This document shows, piece by piece, positions 1 through 8,062 of a DNA stretch of 64,000 nucleotides (positions within the stretch are counted from its first letter, which is position 1; each line of letters begins with the position of its first letter). The translations under genes and the position numbers were made by a program. Under the pieces are notes generated by a model. That model had not been told where the DNA came from. It searched no databases and was given only the letters and a program-made list of their open reading frames with translations. Origin of the DNA: an uncultured Eubacteriales bacterium (GTDB lineage: Bacteria; Bacillota; Clostridia; Oscillospirales; Oscillospiraceae); assembly GCA_900545585.1 (NCBI GenBank), contig UQZR01000011.1, positions 15,773 to 79,772 of the forward strand, written 5' to 3'.

Positions 1-282
1 GGCAAACGCCACGATGATGAAGTCCAGGATAACGGCAAGCAGATTGCCAATGCCCAGCGTGACGGGGTCGGCGCCCGCCTCCACGGCGGCGCTGTTGAGC
101 AGGATGTTCCACTTTGCCAGATCGATGCCGCCGGTGAGCAGCCCGATGAGGGGCATAATGATATCGTTGACGATGGACGTGGTGATCTTGCCGAAGGCGG
201 CGCCGATGACAACGCCGATGGCCATATCTATTACGTTGCCGCGCATGGCGAAGGTCTTAAATTCGTTGAAAAACTTCTTCAC
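1..282 (-). CDS. mscL: Large-conductance mechanosensitive channel MscL (3' end beyond window)
   Basis: The protein is an inner-membrane pore that opens under membrane tension to release solutes during osmotic downshock. The visible 94 residues begin MKKFFNEFKTFAMRGNVIDM and continue into the AIGVVIGAAFGKI first transmembrane helix, which are the signature N-terminal features of the family. A second hydrophobic stretch runs to the window edge. The start is GTG at 282, preceded by AGGAGAG about 7 nt upstream. The C-terminal cytoplasmic helix lies outside the window, so completeness cannot be judged. It lies 66 nt downstream of serS on the same strand and may be co-transcribed. Confidence 0.95.
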   Translation of the reverse strand, partial: MKKFFNEFKTFAMRGNVIDMAIGVVIGAAFGKITTSIVNDIIMPLIGLLTGGIDLAKWNILLNSAAVEAGADPVTLGIGNLLAVILDFIIVAFA

Positions 283-348
283 AGGTCAACTCTCCTATAC
301 GGGTTGTATAATGCGGGATAAATATTCCGAGTTGTTATCGAAAATCGT

Positions 349-1671
349 TCAGTGGCGGGGCACCAGACGATCCTTGCCGCCCATGTAGGGCCGCAGCACC
401 TCGGGAACCAGCACGGAGCCGTCCGCCTGCAGGTTGTTCTCCAGCAGTGCGATGAGCATGCGGGGAGGAGCCACCACGGTGTTGTTCAGCGTATGGCACA
501 GCTGCATCTTGCCGTCAGCGTCCTTGTAGCGGATCTTCAGGCGGCGGGCCTGCGCATCGCCCAGATTGGAGCAGGAACAAACCTCGAAATACTTCTGCTG
601 GCGGGGGGACCAGGCCTCGATGTCGCAGGACTTGCACTTCAGGTCTGCCAGATCGCCGGAGCAGCACTCCAACTGCCGCACGGGGATGTCCAGGGACCGG
701 AACAGCTCCACACTGTACTGCCACATCTGCTCGTACCACTTCTTGGAGTCCTCAGGCTTGCAGACCACGATCATCTCCTGCTTTTCGAACTGATGGATGC
801 GGTAGACGCCGCGCTCCTCGATGCCATGGGCGCCCTTCTCCTTGCGGAAGCAGGGGGAGTAGGAGGTCAGCGTCTGGGGCAGCTTGTCCTCCGGCAGGAT
901 CTGGTCAATGAACTTGCCGATCATGGAGTGCTCGCTGGTGCCGATGAGATACAGGTCCTCACCCTCGATCTTATACATCATGGCGTCCATGTCCGTCTGG
1001 CTCATGACGCCCTCCACCACGTTGCCGTGGATCATAAACGGCGGGATGCAGTAGGTAAAGCCCTTGCCGATCATGAAGTCGCGGGCGTAAGCCAGCACTG
1101 CTTCGTGCAGCCGCGCGACATCGCCCAGCAGGTAGTAGAAGCCGCTGCCGGACACGCGGGCCGCGGCGTCCATGTCGATGCCGTCAAAGCGCTCCATGAT
1201 GTCGGTGTGGTAGGGCACCTCAAAGTCCGGCGTCTTTGGCTCGCCGAACCGATGCACCTCCACGTTGCAGCTATCGTCCGGCCCGATGGGCACGGAGGGA
1301 TCGATCATCTGGGGAATGACCAGCATGATCTTGTTCAGCGCGGACTCGGCGTGCTCCTTCTTGGCCTCCAGCTGGGCCATACGCTCCGCGTCCGCCTTGA
1401 CGGCGGCGTTGTTGGCATCGATCTCCGCTTGGATGGCGGCCTTTTCCACCTCATCGGTACACTTTTTCAGCCGTCCGAACAGGGGACCGTTGGCCTTGGA
1501 CAGCTTGTTGCGCTCCGCCTTCAGCGCCTCGCCATCGGCGATGGCCTGGCGGCGCTCGGCGTCCAGGGCGATGGCCTCATCTACCAGAGGCAGCTTGGCG
1601 TTCTGGAACTTTTTGCGGATGTTCTCCTTTACCGCCTCGGGATTTTCCCGCACAAATTTAATATCAAGCAT
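349..1671 (-). CDS. serS: Seryl-tRNA synthetase
   Basis: This enzyme charges tRNA-Ser (and tRNA-Sec if present) with serine in the cytoplasm. The 440-residue protein starts MLDIKFVRENPEAVKENIRK, followed by the long antiparallel coiled-coil tRNA-binding arm (about residues 30-110). The class II catalytic core follows, with motif 2 (SPCFRKEKG) and motif 3 (NNTVVAPPRMLIALLENN). Around the active site it carries several cysteines (ECCSGDL, KCKSCD, VCSCSN) where many SerRS have other residues. The gene lies 42 nt downstream of parB with a parS site in the gap. There is no room for a T-box leader, so it probably depends on the parAB promoter. Confidence 0.97.
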   Translation of the reverse strand: MLDIKFVRENPEAVKENIRKKFQNAKLPLVDEAIALDAERRQAIADGEALKAERNKLSKANGPLFGRLKKCTDEVEKAAIQAEIDANNAAVKADAERMAQLEAKKEHAESALNKIMLVIPQMIDPSVPIGPDDSCNVEVHRFGEPKTPDFEVPYHTDIMERFDGIDMDAAARVSGSGFYYLLGDVARLHEAVLAYARDFMIGKGFTYCIPPFMIHGNVVEGVMSQTDMDAMMYKIEGEDLYLIGTSEHSMIGKFIDQILPEDKLPQTLTSYSPCFRKEKGAHGIEERGVYRIHQFEKQEMIVVCKPEDSKKWYEQMWQYSVELFRSLDIPVRQLECCSGDLADLKCKSCDIEAWSPRQQKYFEVCSCSNLGDAQARRLKIRYKDADGKMQLCHTLNNTVVAPPRMLIALLENNLQADGSVLVPEVLRPYMGGKDRLVPRH

Positions 1672-1691
1672 TGTGAACCTCGATTTCCGGC

Positions 1692-1707
1692 TGTTTCACG
1701 TGAAACA
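1692..1707. promoter_or_regulatory. parS partition site 1
   Basis: A perfect 16-bp palindrome TGTTTCACGTGAAACA, extended by GC on each side, sits in the 42-nt gap between parB and serS. It matches the known ParB/Spo0J recognition consensus of bacteria, where ParB nucleates, spreads and loads condensin. Confidence 0.93.
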
Positions 1708-1713
1708 GCTCAG

Positions 1714-2580
1714 TTATTTCTTTTTGATGGCGTGGAGTGCGTCCAGCAGATCGTTGAGATCGTCGGTGCCGTAGTACTCCAGCTCAATGCGTCCCTTTTT
1801 GCGGCCGCTGACGATGCGGCAGCCGCGGCCCAGCCGCTCGCCCAGCTCTCGGGCGGCCTCCTCGGCGTAGTTGACGGACAAGGGGTCCTTGGCCGGCTTT
1901 TCCGGCGTCTCCGCCATCAGCTTCTTAGCCAACAGCTCCGTCTGCCGCACGGACAGCTCACTTTTCAGCACGGCTGCCGCCGCCGTTTCCTGCTGCTTGG
2001 CAGGGAGGGGGAGCAGCGCACGGGCGTGCCCGCCGGACAGCCTGCCGTCCTCCACCATGGCCCGCACCGGCTCGCACAGGTTCAGCAGCCGCAGGGCGTT
2101 GGCCACGGCGGGACGGGACTTGCCTACACGTTTGGCCGTTTCCTCCTGGGTCATGTTGTACTGCTCCATCAGCACCTTGTACCCCTCGGCCTCTTCAATG
2201 GGGTTCAAATCCTCACGCTGCAGGTTCTCGATCATGGCCAGCTCCATGGCCTTGCGGTCGTCGGCCTCAATGACCACGGCGGGCACCTGAGTCAGTCCCG
2301 CCATGCGTGCGGCGCGCCATCGGCGCTCGCCGGCAATGATCTGGTAATAGCCGGACTGGAGCTTCCGCACCGTCAGCGGCTGGATGATGCCGTGCTGCCG
2401 GATGGAGTCGGCCAGGTCGGCCAGTGCATCGGGGTCAAACAGCTTGCGCGGCTGGGCCGCGCAGGACTCTACCTGACTGATGGGCAGCATCAGACTGGTC
2501 TTTTCCTCACTAAGGGCCATCATATCGTCGCCCATAAGAGCGCCGAGACCCTTTCCGAGGCCCTTGGAAATGTTTGCCAT
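1714..2580 (-). CDS. parB: Chromosome partitioning protein ParB (Spo0J)
   Basis: This CTP-dependent DNA clamp binds parS, spreads along DNA and works with the ParA ATPase to segregate origins. The 288-residue protein has the N-terminal ParB/sulfiredoxin-like domain with the GERRWRAARMAG box (about residues 78-95) and the ENLQREDLNP motif. A central helix-turn-helix region (GKSRPAVANALRLLNL) and a C-terminal dimerisation segment follow. The start at 2580 has AAGGAGA upstream. It lies 13 nt downstream of parA, so the two are co-transcribed. Four parS sites in the immediate vicinity support this being the chromosomal ParB rather than Noc. Confidence 0.96.
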   Translation of the reverse strand: MANISKGLGKGLGALMGDDMMALSEEKTSLMLPISQVESCAAQPRKLFDPDALADLADSIRQHGIIQPLTVRKLQSGYYQIIAGERRWRAARMAGLTQVPAVVIEADDRKAMELAMIENLQREDLNPIEEAEGYKVLMEQYNMTQEETAKRVGKSRPAVANALRLLNLCEPVRAMVEDGRLSGGHARALLPLPAKQQETAAAAVLKSELSVRQTELLAKKLMAETPEKPAKDPLSVNYAEEAARELGERLGRGCRIVSGRKKGRIELEYYGTDDLNDLLDALHAIKKK

Positions 2581-2593
2581 ACTGCGTCTCCTT

Positions 2594-3349
2594 TCAGGCG
2601 TTTCGTTTCAAAAATTCCTCCGCCAGCGCGATGTAGGCGTCAGCTCCGCGGCAGTTGCGGTCGTAAGCAGTGATGGGCCGTCCGTGGCTGGGCGCCTCGC
2701 TGAGCCGGACGTTGCGGGGGATGACGGTGCTGTATACCTTGGTGCCAAAGAATCGCTTGACTTCCTGGGCCACCTGAATGGACAGGTTGGTGCGCCCGTC
2801 GAACATGGTCAGCAGCACACCCTCTATGTCCAGGGACGGATTCATGCTGCGCCGCACGATGCGCACTGTGTTCATCAGGTCGCTGAGCCCCTCCAGCGCG
2901 TAATACTCGCCCTGCACCGGCACCAGCAGGCTGTTGGCGGCGCACAGCGCATTCAGTGTCAGCAGCTCCAGCGACGGGGGACAGTCGATAAAGATGAAGT
3001 CGTACTGCTCCGTCACCTGCCGCAGCGCGGCCTTCAGCAGAAACTGGCGGTTCTCCATCTCGATCATTTCCACACCCGCACCGGCCAGCGCCTTGCTGCT
3101 GGGCAGCACATCACCGTAGGGAGTGGAGACGATGGCCTTTGCCGTCTCCGTGCCGTTGATGAGCACGTCATACACACCGTTGGACACGGATTTGTCCACG
3201 CCCATGCCGCTGGTGGCGTTGGCCTGCGGGTCGAAATCACACAGCAGCACCCGCTTACCCTTGGCCTTCACAGCGGCGGCCAGATTGACACAGGTGGTGG
3301 TCTTACCCACGCCGCCTTTTTGGTTGACGATGGCGATGATCTTGGACAC
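2594..3349 (-). CDS. parA: Chromosome partitioning ATPase ParA (Soj)
   Basis: This Walker-type ATPase forms nucleoid-bound dimers and cooperates with ParB in origin segregation. In B. subtilis it also regulates DnaA. The 251-residue protein has the deviant Walker A motif KGGVGKTT near the N terminus (about residues 11-18), switch I (CDFDPQANAT) and switch II (DFIFIDCPPSLE), and is of standard Soj length. Translation starts at GTG 3349 with AAAGAGGAA about 8 nt upstream. It is the first gene of a parA-parB-serS run. A consensus promoter and three parS sites lie just upstream. Confidence 0.96.
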   Translation of the reverse strand: MSKIIAIVNQKGGVGKTTTCVNLAAAVKAKGKRVLLCDFDPQANATSGMGVDKSVSNGVYDVLINGTETAKAIVSTPYGDVLPSSKALAGAGVEMIEMENRQFLLKAALRQVTEQYDFIFIDCPPSLELLTLNALCAANSLLVPVQGEYYALEGLSDLMNTVRIVRRSMNPSLDIEGVLLTMFDGRTNLSIQVAQEVKRFFGTKVYSTVIPRNVRLSEAPSHGRPITAYDRNCRGADAYIALAEEFLKRNA

Positions 3350-3456
3350 AGCAAATTCCTCTTTCTATATAGTATCCCGCCCGACGCCGCCGTAAACAGC
3401 GGTCTCGCCCCGTGTGGAGGCGCGGCAAAGGCAGCGGACAGCGCCGCCTTGGGAGT

Positions 3457-3486
3457 ATTATATAACAGGTGCGCCTGTGGATTCAA
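3457..3486 (-). promoter_or_regulatory. Promoter of parA-parB-serS
   Basis: On the minus strand there is TTGAAT (plus coordinates 3481-3486), an 18-nt spacer, and a perfect TATAAT (3457-3462). It points toward parA, about 110 nt upstream of its start, and lies just inside the nearest parS site, so ParB spreading could affect it. Confidence 0.7.
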
Positions 3487-3511
3487 TAGAGAATTTGCAA
3501 AAAACAGAAAC

Positions 3512-3527
3512 TGTTTCACGTGAAACG
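3512..3527. promoter_or_regulatory. parS partition site 2 (one mismatch)
   Basis: TGTTTCACGTGAAACG matches the 16-bp palindromic parS sequence in 15 of 16 positions, the last base being G instead of A. It lies upstream of the parA promoter. Confidence 0.88.
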
Positions 3528-3549
3528 TCGAACTGCGCGCCCTGACGCA

Positions 3550-3565
3550 TGTTTCACGTGAAACA
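3550..3565. promoter_or_regulatory. parS partition site 3
   Basis: A perfect TGTTTCACGTGAAACA palindrome, with symmetry extending three further bases on each side (GCA/TGC). It is 38 bp from site 2 and 41 bp from site 4, about four helical turns, so the three sites would present ParB on nearly the same DNA face. Confidence 0.93.
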
Positions 3566-3576
3566 TGCCGCCTCAG

Positions 3577-3612
3577 AAAAAGGGGGAGGGTGTTTCACGT
3601 GAAACACCCTCC
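3577..3612 (-). terminator. Probable intrinsic terminator of the amylase operon, built around a parS site
   Basis: On the minus strand the stem 3612-3585 is a perfect inverted repeat of 14 bp per arm (outer GGAGGG/CCCTCC plus the parS palindrome), followed by CCC and then five T. It lies 20 nt beyond the stop of the minus-strand amylase gene. The geometry is that of a Rho-independent terminator although the RNA loop would be formed from the palindrome centre. No experimental support is visible. Confidence 0.5.
3591..3606. promoter_or_regulatory. parS partition site 4
   Basis: A perfect TGTTTCACGTGAAACA palindrome inside a longer perfect inverted repeat (3585-3612) that also looks like a transcription terminator for the neighbouring amylase gene. 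Confidence 0.92.
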
Positions 3613-3632
3613 ATCCGTATCTGCTTATCTAC

Positions 3633-5471
3633 TCACACCAGTATCACGCCATCCAGCGGCGGCAGCGTCAAGTGTACCGTGCCGTTCTGCGATAGGAACT
3701 GCTGACCCGTCACGGCGTCGATGCACAGCCGTCCGTCCCACGGCAGCGTCAGCTCCAGCGGCGTATCACCGGCGTTCAGTGCCGTCACGGTGCGCTCCGT
3801 CCCGTGGAGCCGCTCTACCACCAGTCCGCCGCCCTGGGCGTGGAGATAGCGGATGATGCCGCACTGCATGGATATCCGTTCCGCCCGCAGCTGTCCCAGC
3901 CGCCGGAAGAAGGCCAGCAGCGATCCATCCTCACCGCCCCAGGGATAGGTGCCGCGGTTCAGCGGGTCCTCGAACCCCTGCATTCCCGCCTCATCGCCAT
4001 AGTACAGGGTGGGGGAGCCTGGGAAGCTGTACAGGAGCATAGCCGCCAGACGCAGCTTCTTCTGTCCCCGCGCCAGCTCGGCGGGGGAGAGGCGGTATGC
4101 CGCCCGCTGTCCCTTGTCCTCCGGCGTCTGTTCCACACCCAGCAGGGTCAGGATACGGGGCGTGTCGTGGGTCCCCAGAAAGTTCATGGCCCCGTAAAAC
4201 GCCGCGGGGGGATAGTTTTCCCGTATGGTCTCCATGTCGTCGCGGAAGGCAGCGGCGTCACCGCCGCCCAGCCACGCCAACAGCGCCGTCCGGAAGGGAT
4301 AGTTCATCAGCCCGTGGGTCTCCCGCCCCAGAAGATAGCGCCTGCGTCGGGAGTAGGCGATCTTGTTGCTGCCGTCCTCCCACACCTCACCCAGCAGATA
4401 GCCGTTGGGCTTCTCCGCTTGGATGGCGTCGCGGATGGCGGCGATAAAGTCATCCGGCAGCTCGTCGGCCACGTCCAACCGCCAGCCGTCGGCCCCGTCG
4501 CGGAGCCAGTGCCGCACCACGGAATTTTTGCCCGAGATGATGAACCGCCGGTAGTCCGGCTGCTCCTCGTTCACCGCCGGCAGGGTGTGTACGCCCCACC
4601 AGGCATCGTAGTCCGTGGGCCACGGGTGAAAGCTGTACCAGTTGAAATACGGAGATTCCGTGCTCTGGGCCGCGCCCGGCTCGGGATAGAATCCCTCCGC
4701 GTTGAAGTACCGGCTGTTGGAGCCGGTGTGGTTGAACACACCGTCCAGAATAATGTGGATGCCTCGAGCGTGAGCCTCGCGGCACAACGTGCGGAAGTCC
4801 TCCTCAGAGCCCAGCAAGGGATCAATGGCGTGGTAATCTGCCGTGTTGTAGCGGTGGTTGCTGTCCGCTTCAAATATGGGGTTGAGATAGAGGGTGGACA
4901 CCGATAGGCTCTTAAGATAGTCCAGCTTCTCCGTGATGCCCGCCAGTGATCCGCCGAAAAAATCGCGGTTGGTGATCTGTCCCTGCTCATCCGGCAGGAA
5001 CACAGGCTGGTCGCTCCAGTTGTCGTGGACCCACCGCCGGCCCACCATACCGCCGACATCCGGCACAGAGGTGCGCCGGAACCGGTCCGGAAAGATCTGA
5101 TATGTCACGCCTTGTCCGAACCATGCGGGGGTGGGCGTGTCCTCATACACCGTCAGCTGCCACCGCGCCAGCGCGTCCTGCCCGCACCAGCCGCTGCGGC
5201 CGTAGCACACGGTGCTGCCGTCCGCGCGGGTGAACCGAAAGGCGTACCAGCACAGATCCGGCTCTTGCGGAGCGGTGTATATGCCGGAGAAGCCGCCCTC
5301 GGCAGGGGGGAGGGGGCATACCTCGTCCACCCCCGCGAATTCGCGGTGTACCAGCAGCTCACAGGCGTAGTAGTCACCGTCCCGCAGGGTAAAGGACACC
5401 TCAGCGCCGCAGGCTACCGCGCCGAAGGGGGACTTGCAGGCGGCGTCCCGCGGATCAAAAACAGGAAACAT
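3633..5471 (-). CDS. GH13 alpha-amylase family glycosidase (neopullulanase/cyclomaltodextrinase-like)
   Basis: This is a predicted cytoplasmic alpha-glucan hydrolase; no signal peptide is visible. The 612-residue protein has an N-terminal beta-sandwich-like segment (about 1-110), then a TIM barrel starting WFGQGVTYQIFPDRF. All four GH13 regions are present: DGVFNHTG (region I), GWRLDVADE (region II, nucleophile Asp), LLGEVWED (region III, acid/base Glu) and FLGTHDTPR (region IV). The length and the N-terminal domain fit the neopullulanase/maltogenic amylase group, which cleaves maltodextrins and cyclodextrins, but the exact substrate cannot be read from sequence. It is 15 nt downstream of mrdA, an unusual partner for a cell-elongation operon. 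Confidence 0.9.
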   Translation of the reverse strand: MFPVFDPRDAACKSPFGAVACGAEVSFTLRDGDYYACELLVHREFAGVDEVCPLPPAEGGFSGIYTAPQEPDLCWYAFRFTRADGSTVCYGRSGWCGQDALARWQLTVYEDTPTPAWFGQGVTYQIFPDRFRRTSVPDVGGMVGRRWVHDNWSDQPVFLPDEQGQITNRDFFGGSLAGITEKLDYLKSLSVSTLYLNPIFEADSNHRYNTADYHAIDPLLGSEEDFRTLCREAHARGIHIILDGVFNHTGSNSRYFNAEGFYPEPGAAQSTESPYFNWYSFHPWPTDYDAWWGVHTLPAVNEEQPDYRRFIISGKNSVVRHWLRDGADGWRLDVADELPDDFIAAIRDAIQAEKPNGYLLGEVWEDGSNKIAYSRRRRYLLGRETHGLMNYPFRTALLAWLGGGDAAAFRDDMETIRENYPPAAFYGAMNFLGTHDTPRILTLLGVEQTPEDKGQRAAYRLSPAELARGQKKLRLAAMLLYSFPGSPTLYYGDEAGMQGFEDPLNRGTYPWGGEDGSLLAFFRRLGQLRAERISMQCGIIRYLHAQGGGLVVERLHGTERTVTALNAGDTPLELTLPWDGRLCIDAVTGQQFLSQNGTVHLTLPPLDGVILV

Positions 5472-5486
5472 AGAAAGACCTCACAC

Positions 5487-7517
5487 TTACTTTAAAAGGG
5501 TATTTTCGCCTATGGCAGTGCCGTCCTGGGCGCGGCTGAACCAGGAGTTGATGATCTCCACCGCCGTGTTGGCCAGCGCCGCGCCGCTGCCGCCCTTCTC
5601 GATGACGATGGCCACGGCGATCTCGGGTTTTTCGTAGGGCGCATAGGCCACGAACACGCCGTTGGCGATGTCGGTACCCACCTGAGCCGAACCGGTTTTT
5701 GCGCCGGCGGATACCACGCAGTTTTCGAAGGCGTAGGCCACGGAGCCGGACACCGTCAGCTCGTGCATGCCCCTGGTCACAGCACTCAGCGTAGTATCGG
5801 ACATTTCAACTGTATTTATCGGATTATCGTCGTACATGTACAGCAGCCGCGAGTTGTCGTAGGCCTTGACGTTCTTCAGCAGATGAGCCTGATAGTGGTC
5901 GCCGCCGCCCACCAGCGTGGCCACGTAGTTGGCCAGCTGCAGCGGCGTAAACAGGTTGTAGGACTGGCCGATGGCGGCGGTAATGGTCTGGCCGTCAGTC
6001 CACTCCTGATCGTGGCTTTCCGCCCACTCGGGGGAGGCCAGCACGCCGCTGGAGTCGCCAATTTCAATGCCGGTGGACTGCCCCAGCCCGAACTGAGAGG
6101 CGTAGCTGTCCAGTGTCCGGATACCGGTGAGCCGGCCCACCTCATAGAAAAAGTAGTTGCAGGAGTCGGTGATGGCCTGAGACACATTGATGCGTCCGTG
6201 GGTGGAGCCGGTCTGGCTGTAGATCCAGCACATGGGCTGCGGATCCTTGTAATAGGTGTAGATACCGCGGTCCTGGATGATGGAGGACGGCGTGATGATG
6301 CCGCTCTCCAGTGCCGCCACCGCCGTCACCATCTTGAATGTGGAGCCTGGGGCATAAATGCCCTGGGTAGCGCGGTTGAACATGGGCAGCCGCTGGTCGT
6401 TCACCAGCTCATCGTAGTCCTCGTTGAACGTGGACAGGTCGTAGGTGGGGTAGCTGGCCAGCGCCAGCACCTCGCCGGTTCCCACACTCACCACGGCGGC
6501 CGCACCGCCGCGTTCGTTGCTGTCCTTGTCGATCATGCCGGAGATGGTCTCCGCCAGCGCCGCCTCCACATCGGCCTGGAGATCGATATCCAGCGTCAGC
6601 GCCACCGTGCCGCCCGGCTGCGGCTCACGGGTGTAAAGCTCACCGGTGATCTTGCCGGTCTCGTCGGTGGTGATGAGCCGCCGCCCGTCCGTGCCCCGCA
6701 GGTAGGACTCAAATGCCTTCTCCACGCCGTCCTTACCCACCAGATCGTTCATGGAGTACCCCTTGTCGGCGTACCCCACATAGCCGGTGTCCTCGTTGCT
6801 GCTCCACTCCTCCTGCCAGATGGGGCCGATAGTGCCCAGAATGTGGGCCGCCAGCGCAGTGTTGTATACGCGCGCTGAAGCGGTGCGGATGGTGACACCC
6901 TCGTACCGTCCATCGGTGATGAGACTCAGCACCTCCGTGGACACATCCTCGGCGAAGGTGTAGCTGTCGCGGCTGTGCAGCTCATACCGCACGCCTACGA
7001 TGAGCCGCGCCTCCCGCTCCGACAGGCTTTCGTCCACGTGGTACAGCTCCCGCAGCTCCGAGAGGAGCTGCCGCCCGCTGGCGCCGGAGGTCAGATCGTT
7101 TTTTTCGATAAACTTGTCAAAGGTCTCCGACCGCGCGTTGGAGTACCGCAGGAAGTTGCCCACCCGCCCAATGGGCAGGGTGTCGTTCCAGCCGGTCCCC
7201 GTCTCCTCGCACAGCTGCACCAGCCGCAGGATGGCGGCGTTCAGTGCCGCATCATCGTCAAAGCCGCTGCGGTCGAACACCAGCGTATAGGCCAGCCGAT
7301 TAGACACCAGCACCTTGCCGTTGCGGTCGGTGATGATGCCGCGGGAGGCCGTCACCGTCTCGCTGGCGGCATTACTGGAGATGGATTTGGCGCGGTTTTC
7401 GCCGCCGTGGAGGATCTGGGCGTCGTACAGCACCGCCGCGAACAGCAGCAGGAACGCGCCGAAAAACGCCAGCAGGGCGATGACCCTCCGCTTGGCCGGA
7501 TGTGGGTTCTGCATCAT
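5487..7517 (-). CDS. mrdA: Penicillin-binding protein 2, elongasome transpeptidase
   Basis: A class B PBP that cross-links peptidoglycan during cell elongation, anchored in the membrane by one N-terminal helix (LLAFFGAFLLLFAAVLYDA). The 676-residue protein has a dimerisation domain followed by the transpeptidase domain. The active-site serine lies in STFK (within YAPGSTFKM), the SxN motif is SCN, and the KTG motif is KTGSAQVG near the C terminus. The start at 7517 has AAAGGAG 6 nt upstream. It follows mreC and mreD on the same strand, the classical elongation gene order, although mreB and rodA are not in this window. Confidence 0.94.
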   Translation of the reverse strand: MMQNPHPAKRRVIALLAFFGAFLLLFAAVLYDAQILHGGENRAKSISSNAASETVTASRGIITDRNGKVLVSNRLAYTLVFDRSGFDDDAALNAAILRLVQLCEETGTGWNDTLPIGRVGNFLRYSNARSETFDKFIEKNDLTSGASGRQLLSELRELYHVDESLSEREARLIVGVRYELHSRDSYTFAEDVSTEVLSLITDGRYEGVTIRTASARVYNTALAAHILGTIGPIWQEEWSSNEDTGYVGYADKGYSMNDLVGKDGVEKAFESYLRGTDGRRLITTDETGKITGELYTREPQPGGTVALTLDIDLQADVEAALAETISGMIDKDSNERGGAAAVVSVGTGEVLALASYPTYDLSTFNEDYDELVNDQRLPMFNRATQGIYAPGSTFKMVTAVAALESGIITPSSIIQDRGIYTYYKDPQPMCWIYSQTGSTHGRINVSQAITDSCNYFFYEVGRLTGIRTLDSYASQFGLGQSTGIEIGDSSGVLASPEWAESHDQEWTDGQTITAAIGQSYNLFTPLQLANYVATLVGGGDHYQAHLLKNVKAYDNSRLLYMYDDNPINTVEMSDTTLSAVTRGMHELTVSGSVAYAFENCVVSAGAKTGSAQVGTDIANGVFVAYAPYEKPEIAVAIVIEKGGSGAALANTAVEIINSWFSRAQDGTAIGENTLLK

Positions 7518-7533
7518 GGGAAACTCCTTTTGG

Positions 7534-8043
7534 TCATGCGCTCCGCGTCAGGCGGAACACCTTGTAAAACGAGATATGTGCCAGCGGCGTGGCCGCCAGC
7601 GACAGCAGCAGCTCCTTGCCCATCAGCATCAGCGCCGGACCGGTGGAGATGCTCTGCTGGTACGTCCGCAGCAGGATCTGCAAAAGCCCGCACAGCAGCA
7701 GGCCCACGGCGTTCGCTGCCAGCGAGCAGAAAAATCCCGCCACGATGACCTGACCGGACAGCAGCTGCGCGATGACCGCCGCCGCCAGAAAGACCAGGCA
7801 GTAGAAGCACACGAACACGCCGGTGGGCATCAGCAGATCGCAGGCCAGCCCGAAGAACAGGGCGTACAGCAGCGACTGCCCGCTGCGCTCCAGCGTTACG
7901 GGAATGACCGCCAGCGCCGGCAGCAGGAAGGGGTGGACGCCGCCGATGCGGATGCGTACCAGGATCAGGTCCTGCACCGCCAGCAGCACCAGCGCACACA
8001 GGCAGTAGAGTATCCATTTTTGTACGATGGCGCGCCGAGTCAT
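7534..8043 (-). CDS. mreD: Rod shape-determining protein MreD
   Basis: A small integral membrane protein of the elongasome that interacts with MreC. The 169-residue product is almost entirely hydrophobic with about five transmembrane helices, starting MTRRAIVQKWILYCLCALVL, as expected for MreD. AAAGGAG precedes the ATG at 8043. It sits 19 nt after mreC and 16 nt before mrdA. The family is poorly conserved in sequence, so the call rests largely on topology, length and position. Confidence 0.87.
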   Translation of the reverse strand: MTRRAIVQKWILYCLCALVLLAVQDLILVRIRIGGVHPFLLPALAVIPVTLERSGQSLLYALFFGLACDLLMPTGVFVCFYCLVFLAAAVIAQLLSGQVIVAGFFCSLAANAVGLLLCGLLQILLRTYQQSISTGPALMLMGKELLLSLAATPLAHISFYKVFRLTRSA

Positions 8044-8062
8044 GGCGTCTCCTTTCCCGCGG

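Noticed and set aside
352..2673. 773-codon frame opposite serS and parB
   Set aside because: It is antisense to two clear genes, has His/Gln/Leu-rich composition typical of reverse frames in GC-rich DNA, and has no recognisable domain.
3349..3632. Replication origin in the parS region
   Set aside because: Only isolated partial matches to a DnaA box are visible, there is no AT-rich unwinding element cluster and dnaA is not present.
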